A stretch of DNA of 64,000 bases, taken from contig CM039466.1 of the NCBI GenBank assembly GCA_022414725.1, positions 14,004,724 through 14,068,723 of the forward strand. The letters are read 5' to 3'. The notes beneath the pieces are model-generated. The model saw only the letters and a program-made list of their open reading frames with translations, was not told the origin of the DNA and ran no database searches. Below, piece after piece: positions 61,458 to 64,000 of this stretch (position 1 is the stretch's first letter; the number at the start of each line of letters is the position of its first letter). Origin of the DNA: Microglena sp. YARC. Taxonomy: Eukaryota; Chlorophyta; Chlorophyceae; Chlamydomonadales; Chlamydomonadaceae. The position numbers were made by a program, and so were the translations under genes.

Positions 61458-61569
61458 CTAGAAGCACTAGGGAGAAGAACTGGGTTGGGTGCATGTCCGA
61501 CTTGCCGTTGATGAAATGGGAGCGGACGGTGACTGTGTAAACTGCTCTGGCCGGATTTTCCAAAATTAC
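61458..61569 (-). CDS. Subtilisin-like (S8) protease: C-terminal beta domain, second exon
   Basis: Starts after CATCATTGCAG in phase 0: VILENPARAVYTVTVRSHFI then NGKSDMHPTQFFSLVLL, with a donor CTAG|GTGGGC. The pattern (N-x-E)-x-V-x-(I/L)-x-x-P-x-x-(x)-YTVTV-(R)-x-x-x-(x)n-Q-x-FSLV is characteristic of the beta-sandwich domain that follows the catalytic domain in KP-43-like subtilases. Such enzymes are secreted or vacuolar endopeptidases. Only this domain is visible; the catalytic Asp/His/Ser region would lie upstream on the minus strand, beyond the window. Confidence 0.65.
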
Positions 61570-61913
<344 letters not shown>

Positions 61914-62094
61914 CTTTTCAATATTGTTGGTGCTGTCTCTTGTCAATGTCTCCCTCTGAGCATATGGCGTGGCCTCAGTGATCCCGTTTCCCAACCATAT
62001 AGATTTGATGCGACTGCGACGGCCAATGACCGCCACATCTAAGTCATTGATGAGCAACTTTCCACCCGCACCGCCAAAGCTCCAATAGTCATAC
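61914..62094 (-). CDS. Subtilisin-like (S8) protease: C-terminal beta domain, first exon
   Basis: Starts after CATGCCCAG with one base completing a codon, then 60 codons to GAAAAG|GTGAAT (phase 0, matching 61569). It reads YDYWSFGGAGGKLLINDLDV AVIG, IKSIWLGNGITEATPYAQRE and DSTNNIEK. The hallmarks are NDLD(L/V)-x-V at the strand start, a short (Y/W)-x-GN turn, and D-x-x-NN-(V/I)-E-x-V across the splice junction, all typical of the domain following the S8 catalytic core. Confidence 0.68.
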
Positions 62095-63075
62095 CTGGGC
62101 ATGGGAGCAGGCAGGAAGGGTGGGGGGGTGGGGTGGGGGCATGCAGTCAGGCAGGAGAGCTAGGAACTAAACAAGAACGTACAGGCAACCATATAGATTT
62201 GATGCGACTGTGGCGACGAATGACGGTAGGCAGGCAGGTAGGCAGGCAGGCAGGCAGGGGGGGGGCAGGCAGGCAGGCAGGCAGGCAGAAGAGCTAGGAA
62301 CTAAACAAGAACGTACAGGCAACCATATAGATTTGATGCGACTGTGGCGACGAATGACTGGTAGGGCAGGCAGGTAGGCAGGCAGGGGGGGGGGGGGGGG
62401 GGGGGGCAGGCAGGCATGCAGTCAGGCAGAGGAGAGCTAGGAACTAAACAAGAACGTACAGGCAACCATATAGATTTGATGCGACTGTGGCGACGAATGA
62501 CGGTAGGCAGGCAGGTAGGCAGGCAGGCAGGGGGGGGGGGGCAGGCAGGCATGCAGTCAGGCAGGAGAGCTAGGAACCAAACAAGAACGTACAGGCAACC
62601 ATATAGATTGATGCGACTGTGGCGACCAATGACTGCCACATCTAAGTCATTGATGAGCACTTTAAACCTGCACCACCAAAGCTTCTAATAGTCATAGCTG
62701 GGCATGGGGGCTAAGGTAGGAAGGGGTGGGGGGGTGGGGGGCGGCAAGGCAGGAGGGAAAGCAGGGAGTCGGGGGCAGGCAGGCAGGAAAGTGTGTATGT
62801 GGGGTGTAGGGTGTGGTGTGTGGGGGGGGTGGGGGTGGGGGCAGGCAGGAGGGAAGGCAGGGAGGCAGGGGGCAGGCAGGCAGGTAGGGAGGTGTGTGTG
62901 TGGGGGGGTGGGGGGGGGGGGGGGGGGGGGGGCAGGCAGGAGGGAGGCAGGAGCTAGCAGGGGGCAGGCAGGCAGGTAGGAAGGTGTGTGTGTATGTGTG
63001 TGTGGGGGTGGGGGTGGGGGGGGGCAGGCAGGAGGGAGGGAGGCAGGGGGCAGGCAGGCAGGTAAAAAAAAAAGG

Positions 63076-63132
<57 letters not shown>

Positions 63133-63700
63133 GGAGGGGGCAGGAGGCGGGGAGGTATGCAGTCTGACAGGAGAGCTAGCAACTAAACAAGAAAATACAG
63201 ACAACCATATAGATTTGATGCGACTGTGGGAGGGGGGAGGGGGGATGCAGGCACGGGGGGAGGCAGGCAGGAAGGGAGGGGGGGGGGGGGGGGGGGCAGG
63301 GAGGGGGGCAGGCAGGCAGGTGGGTAGGCAGGCAGGCAGATTTGCTGAGACTGTGGCAACCAATGACCACCACATCTAAGTCAGGCAGGGGGGCAGGGGG
63401 GAGGCAGGCCGGGGGGTAGACAGGCAGGAAGGGGGGAGGGGCGGGGGGGGGGGGGGGCAAGCAGGGGGCAGGGGGGGAGGCAGGCAGCAGGGGGTAGACA
63501 GGCAGGAGGGGGGGGGGGGGGGGGGGGGGGGGGGAGGGGGGAGGCAAGCAGGCAGGCAGGGGGGAAGGCAGGCAGGCAGGGGGGTACGCAGGCAGATTTG
63601 ATGCGAATGTGGCGGCCAATGAACGCCACATCTAAGTCGTTGATCAGCAACTTTCCACCCACACCGCCAAAGCTCCAATAGTCATACCTGCAAGTGGTAA
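62095..63700 (-). repeat. Array of acceptor-side copies of the S8 protease exon, with G-run and GGCA spacers
   Basis: On the minus strand, copies of TATGACTATTGGAGCTTTGG ... GACTTAGATGTGGC(G/A)(G/T)TCATT ... CGCATCAAATCTATATGGTTG lie at about 63690-63590, 63390-63340, 63240-63190, 62700-62600, 62510-62455, 62360-62310 and 62220-62170. The most complete upstream copies (63690 and 62695) include the acceptor and YDYWSFGG start; others keep only the middle of the exon. Spacers are CAGGCAGGCAGG, GTGTGT and G-runs of 10-30. Confidence 0.85.
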
Positions 63701-63903
63701 CGCCGTATCATGAGTGCATGATACAGACTTGGCAAAGGAGTGCAGACAGGCAGGCAGACAGGCGGGGCAGACAGGCAGACAGGCATGCAGGAGGGGTGGG
63801 GGTGGGGGGTGGGGGGCAGGCAGGCAGGAAAAGGGGGAAGCAGGCAGGGGGGCAAGAAGGCAGGAAGGAAGTGGGGGTGGGGGTGGGGTGGCAGGCAGGA
63901 GGG

Positions 63904-63952
<49 letters not shown>

Positions 63953-64000
63953 AGGCAGGCAGGCAGGAAGGCAGGTACGCAGGAGGGGTGGGGGTGGGGG
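63701..64000 (+). repeat. GGCA tetranucleotide tracts with G-rich spacers
   Basis: 63701-63740 is the last unique sequence; then (GCAG)n and GGGTGGGGGTGGGG to the window end. Confidence 0.9.

Overview
The window reads as nuclear DNA of a repeat-bloated eukaryote, most likely a green alga. The evidence is spliceosomal introns with AG|GTAAGT-type donors and pyrimidine-CAG acceptors, plant-type TTTAGGG/CCCTAAA telomere-like tracts, a Ty1/copia retrotransposon, and a ubiquitin protease that follows the plant UBP26/animal USP48 layout. A Pyramimonadales-like prasinophyte is possible but cannot be shown from this sequence. A run of exactly 1000 Ns (25501-26500) is a scaffold gap.

Layout. (1) 1-6749, + strand: two exons of a low-complexity, repeat-rich protein I do not recognise, split by a phase-0 intron (1077-3623) filled with minisatellites. 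(2) 6750-12694: intergenic tandem repeats and short dispersed elements (tRNA-derived SINE-like, a ~95-bp element with 13-bp target duplications, a GCGC-rich MITE-like family). (3) About 25.1-12.7 kb, - strand: the 3' half of an inward-rectifier (Kir-type) K+ channel gene in phase-compatible exons. (4) About 26.5-47.3 kb, + strand: the C-terminal half of a UBP26/USP48-type ubiquitin-specific protease, with a DUSP module, a long Q-rich insertion and the C-terminal ubiquitin-like domain. (5) 50498-57408, - strand: a Ty1/copia element with nearly identical 324-bp LTRs and a 5-bp target duplication, nested beside a MITE-like element that is itself flanked by 37-bp direct repeats. (6) 57.4-61.0 kb: a mosaic of the same dispersed families. 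(7) About 63.7-61.4 kb, - strand: two phase-compatible exons encoding the C-terminal beta domain of a subtilisin-like (S8) protease.

The unifying oddity is that nearly every exon is embedded in a minisatellite whose unit straddles one of its own splice junctions. Arrays on the acceptor side repeat acceptor plus 5' exon, with the complete exon as the last copy. Arrays on the donor side repeat exon 3' end plus donor, with the complete exon as the first copy. This holds in all four genes on both strands and is the strongest candidate here for something undescribed.

Caveats. Copies between about 18.7 and 31.6 kb differ by many small indels, which looks like unpolished long-read sequence, so frameshifts there and in the retrotransposon may be artefacts. 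Family assignments come from reading motifs by eye; no database search was run.
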